Below are positions 61,571 through 64,000 of a stretch of DNA of 64,000 nt, in pieces. The DNA comes from an uncultured Chitinophaga sp. GTDB taxonomy: Bacteria > Bacteroidota > Bacteroidia > Chitinophagales > Chitinophagaceae. The stretch covers positions 1 through 64,000 of the forward strand of contig NZ_CABHOU010000069.1 of assembly GCF_902168175.1 (NCBI RefSeq), written 5' to 3'. Within the stretch, counting starts at the first letter, position 1; the number at the start of each line of letters is the position of its first letter. The notes under the pieces are model-generated. The model did not search any database. It was not told the DNA's origin and saw only the letters and a program-made list of their open reading frames with translations. The translations under genes were made by a program, and so were the position numbers.

Positions 61571-62171
61571 ATTCAGAATTCTGCATCCTAATGCCATTAC
61601 CAGGCTGCGTATGCAACCTGTAATGCATGGTCTTGTTGGCGTGCTTTTCCTGTTTAACGCCATAGGGGCCTACCGTATGCCGGCACCTAACTGGTCGCTG
61701 GTGAGTTTGTACATACTGGCCGGTATAGGCAGCCTGGTACTGCCTTTCCAGTTGAGGAAAGCGCGTAAGTTTGCAGAAGTCAATACCTCCGCCCGTTTAA
61801 TACAGGCATTCCTGTTACTGAGCGGTTGTTTGTATTTCCTGTCGCACCTGGTGCCCATGATCGCGTTTATGTTATTCTTCGCCGGACTGGGTATTGCCTA
61901 CATCGGGTATGCAGAATATAAGATATTACAAACCTCGTACGCCGTGCTGGACAATACCGGTATTACACTGCCCACCATCTTCTCCCAAAAGCGGTACGGA
62001 TGGAACGAGCTGAATAACGTAATTTTGCGGAACGACCTGTTTACGATCGACTTTAAGAACAACAAGCTGATGCAGCTGGAAGTGCTGGACGAAATAGGAA
62101 CTGTAGAAACATCAGACATCAATACATTTTGTGTTCAACGCCTCGGCAAAAAGGCAGACACTAACAGTTAA
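61563..62171 (+). CDS. Membrane protein of unknown function, 202 aa
   Basis: Four hydrophobic segments at about 20-38, 45-62, 78-95 and 100-118, followed by a soluble domain of about 80 residues (VLDNTGITLPTIFSQKRYGWNELNNVILRNDLFTIDF), resembling a small PH-like/YdbT-like fold. The domain logic is that of DUF-type membrane proteins with a bacterial PH domain. It overlaps the arginase gene by 8 nt; the next gene starts 10 nt after it. Confidence 0.7.
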   Translation: MHKFRILHPNAITRLRMQPVMHGLVGVLFLFNAIGAYRMPAPNWSLVSLYILAGIGSLVLPFQLRKARKFAEVNTSARLIQAFLLLSGCLYFLSHLVPMIAFMLFFAGLGIAYIGYAEYKILQTSYAVLDNTGITLPTIFSQKRYGWNELNNVILRNDLFTIDFKNNKLMQLEVLDEIGTVETSDINTFCVQRLGKKADTNS

Positions 62172-62181
62172 ACAATTACAA

Positions 62182-63477
62182 TTGGATATCGCACCTTACA
62201 TATTATACTCCGACGGAAAAGGTAATATTTTCGAAGACCTTTCGCTCCATGTAACCGGCCGCAGTGGCTGGGACGCTATGCCCATACCCGACGACGAGTG
62301 GATAGAGCTGCCGGAAGGCGGCCAGTTGTACGAACTGCCGGGAAGAAGAGGTATTGGCATCGACGTGGAAACCGGGGATATGGCATTGTGCGATAAAGGC
62401 TGGGCCGTTGCGGCATTCATTCCGCCTGCGCATACCGGTTATTATATAGCTGCTTACGAAACACTGGCCGACGCGCCTACCCTGCCCCTGTTCTGCTACA
62501 CCGCAGTAGGCTGGTACGACGGTAAGTTTTATGTACCTGCCCGCCGTGTAGAGCAGGACATTCGCCAGGAATGCGCCGGCTTTGATGATAAAAAAGTAAA
62601 AGAGGGTGTAAAGGAATTGCAGAAGGCATACCCGCACAACCGCCTGGTGAGTCACCTCGCGAACAACTGTGCGCTTACTTACCACTGCCCCGCCGCCCGT
62701 AACTATTTTATGGGAAGATGGGAGTGCCCTATCCCCTCTTCACCTGCCTGTAACGCCAACTGTGTAGGTTGCATCTCCTTCCAGCCGGAAGAAGAAACGA
62801 TCGTGAGCACGCAGGACCGTCTTACGTTTAAACCGACGGCCCAGGAAATCGTAGAGTTTACGGTACCTCACCTGGAAACAGCGCCCTACCCGATCGTAAG
62901 TTTTGGTCAGGGTTGCGAAGGCGAGCCTTTGCTGATGTGGGAAACCATTCGGGAGTCTATCATCGAAATGCGTAAACACACACCGAAAGGAAGCATCAAC
63001 ATCAATACCAACGGAAGTAAACCCAACGCCGTAAGAGCCTTGTGCGAAGCTGGCCTTAACAGCATACGTGTAAGCCTTAACTCTGCGCGCGAACATATCT
63101 ATACACCGTACTACCGCCCGAACAACTACCGCTTCGAAGACATCATCGAAAGCCTGAAAGTGGTACGCGAATTCGGCGGCTGGACTTCCATCAACTACTT
63201 CGTATTCCCCGGTATGACCGATAGCGTGGAAGAATATGAAGCACTGCGCAAGCTGATACGCGAAACAGGCCTGAACATGATCCAGTGGCGTAACTTTAAT
63301 ATCGACCCAGACTGGTACCTCGGTAAGATCGGGGCCGGTGAAACGGGTGAGATATTAGGCATGAAGCAACTGATGGACCTGATCCAGGAAGAATTTCCTG
63401 ATCTGAAGTACGGTTACTTTAACCCTCCAATGGAAAGGATTAAGGGCGATTACGAAGCAGACTTCGCGCACTACTAG
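62182..63477 (+). CDS. Radical SAM protein, about 431 aa
   Basis: The iron-sulfur motif CNANCVGC (CxxxCxxC) lies near residue 192, and TIRESIIEMRKHTPKGSININTNGSKP follows, as in the radical-SAM barrel. An N-terminal domain of about 180 residues has no recognised name. The start is uncertain: TTG at 62182 (10 nt after the previous stop) is preferred; a GTG at 62131 would overlap the previous gene by 41 nt. The final stop overlaps the convergent MFS gene by 4 nt. Product unknown. Confidence 0.82.
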   Translation: MDIAPYILYSDGKGNIFEDLSLHVTGRSGWDAMPIPDDEWIELPEGGQLYELPGRRGIGIDVETGDMALCDKGWAVAAFIPPAHTGYYIAAYETLADAPTLPLFCYTAVGWYDGKFYVPARRVEQDIRQECAGFDDKKVKEGVKELQKAYPHNRLVSHLANNCALTYHCPAARNYFMGRWECPIPSSPACNANCVGCISFQPEEETIVSTQDRLTFKPTAQEIVEFTVPHLETAPYPIVSFGQGCEGEPLLMWETIRESIIEMRKHTPKGSININTNGSKPNAVRALCEAGLNSIRVSLNSAREHIYTPYYRPNNYRFEDIIESLKVVREFGGWTSINYFVFPGMTDSVEEYEALRKLIRETGLNMIQWRNFNIDPDWYLGKIGAGETGEILGMKQLMDLIQEEFPDLKYGYFNPPMERIKGDYEADFAHY

Positions 63478-64000
63478 GCTTCTTTTACCACTCTTTGCCA
63501 TAACCACCTGAAACCTGCAAAGGTTAACAGGCAAAGTACGCTCGTTACCAGCCACCAGTTGGTAAAGCCCACCCATTGTGCCATACGCGAACCAAGTGTA
63601 GGCGCAATAATGTGTGCCACAGAGTAAGAGATCGTGTATAAAGCCGCGTACTGGCCCCGGTTATGCGAGGCACTGCGCGATATCCAGAATGAGTTCATAA
63701 ACGGCAATGTCATCATTTCCCCGAAGGTGATGGCGCCCATAAACAGGAAGGCCACCCATATCTGCTGTGGTAATAATACAAAGCCCAGGAAACACACCGC
63801 TTCCAGTAAAAGTCCGTAACCGATGAACACCAGGCTATGCCGCTTACCATCCAGTTTAAATATCAGCAACATCTCTACCAGCGCTATCAGCAGCCCGTTC
63901 ACCGACATACAAATGCCGATCAGGAACTCGTTCATGTGTAACGTTTCCTTGAAGTACACCGGCACGATGGTGAACATCTGGAAGAAGCAAACGGCGTTGA
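63474..64000 (-). CDS. MFS transporter, C-terminal part (truncated by window)
   Basis: The last 175 codons or so of a Major Facilitator transporter. At least five membrane helices are visible, and NSFWISRSASHNRGQYAALYTISYSVAH is a typical MFS interhelical loop and helix. The frame runs off the window end at base 64000. Substrate unknown. Confidence 0.85.
   Translation of the reverse strand, partial: NAVCFFQMFTIVPVYFKETLHMNEFLIGICMSVNGLLIALVEMLLIFKLDGKRHSLVFIGYGLLLEAVCFLGFVLLPQQIWVAFLFMGAITFGEMMTLPFMNSFWISRSASHNRGQYAALYTISYSVAHIIAPTLGSRMAQWVGFTNWWLVTSVLCLLTFAGFRWLWQRVVKEA

Overview
The window reads as a chromosomal segment from a Bacteroidota bacterium, most likely a member of Chitinophagaceae. 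Several start regions carry the Bacteroidota -7 box TAnnTTTG, and Shine-Dalgarno sequences are largely absent. The gene families are typical of the group: DUF4199, DUF4294, DUF4295, DUF4382, a Y_Y_Y/beta-propeller hybrid sensor kinase, lipoproteins with a short S-C lipobox, BshB1, and an rpmB-rpmG-DUF4295-ftsY cluster. Placement at genus level is inference.

Layout. 0-1.5 kb: the end of a histidine kinase, a hypothetical gene, and an intergenic region built from 11-bp phased repeats. 1.5-6.4 kb: the most unusual locus, a 1331-residue protein joining an amidase, a caspase-like protease and an SGNH hydrolase, followed 4 nt later by a 275-residue protein that looks like a bacterial gasdermin. 6.5-9.9 kb: Tat-exported alkaline phosphatase and a membrane MutS-like ATPase. 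9.9-13.1 kb: a BlaI/M56-peptidase/serine-hydrolase operon with a dyad operator. 13.9-14.7 kb: tRNA-Pro(GGG) and a lipoprotein. 15-20 kb: AraC regulator, then a dihydroorotase homologue, DUF4199 and two glycosyltransferases in one operon. 21-21.9 kb: a gene-free repeat region. 21.9-27.6 kb: topoisomerase IV operon parE-DUF1835-cupin-parC. 28-34 kb: small membrane proteins, a LuxR-type response regulator with its giant sensor kinase, and a Ycf48-like protein. 34.4-46.4 kb: GH31 glucosidase, sterol-desaturase family protein, a degenerate histidine kinase, DUF4382 lipoprotein, glycogen branching enzyme with a histone-like tail, and a DEAD-box helicase. 46.5-52.3 kb: rimO, a JmjC-like cupin, ftsY, ribosomal genes, ahpD and ahpC. 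52.8-55.2 kb: class-A-like serine hydrolase, bshB1, DUF4294. 55.2-56.3 kb: a second repeat region with two ~300-bp structured tandem copies. 56.3-64 kb: alpha/beta hydrolase, ccmF and ccmE, arginase-family protein, membrane protein, radical SAM protein and the end of an MFS transporter.

Most genes are housekeeping or ordinary accessory. The points worth a second look are the amidase-caspase-SGNH/gasdermin-like pair (a plausible abortive-infection module), the family of 11-bp phased intergenic repeats at 1, 21 and 55 kb, the tandem structured repeats at 55.6-56.3 kb, and several enzymes that have lost canonical catalytic residues (histidine kinase, dihydroorotase, class-A-like hydrolase) or carry the alternative residue (CcmE with Cys in place of His). 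All family names come from reading motifs; no database search was run.
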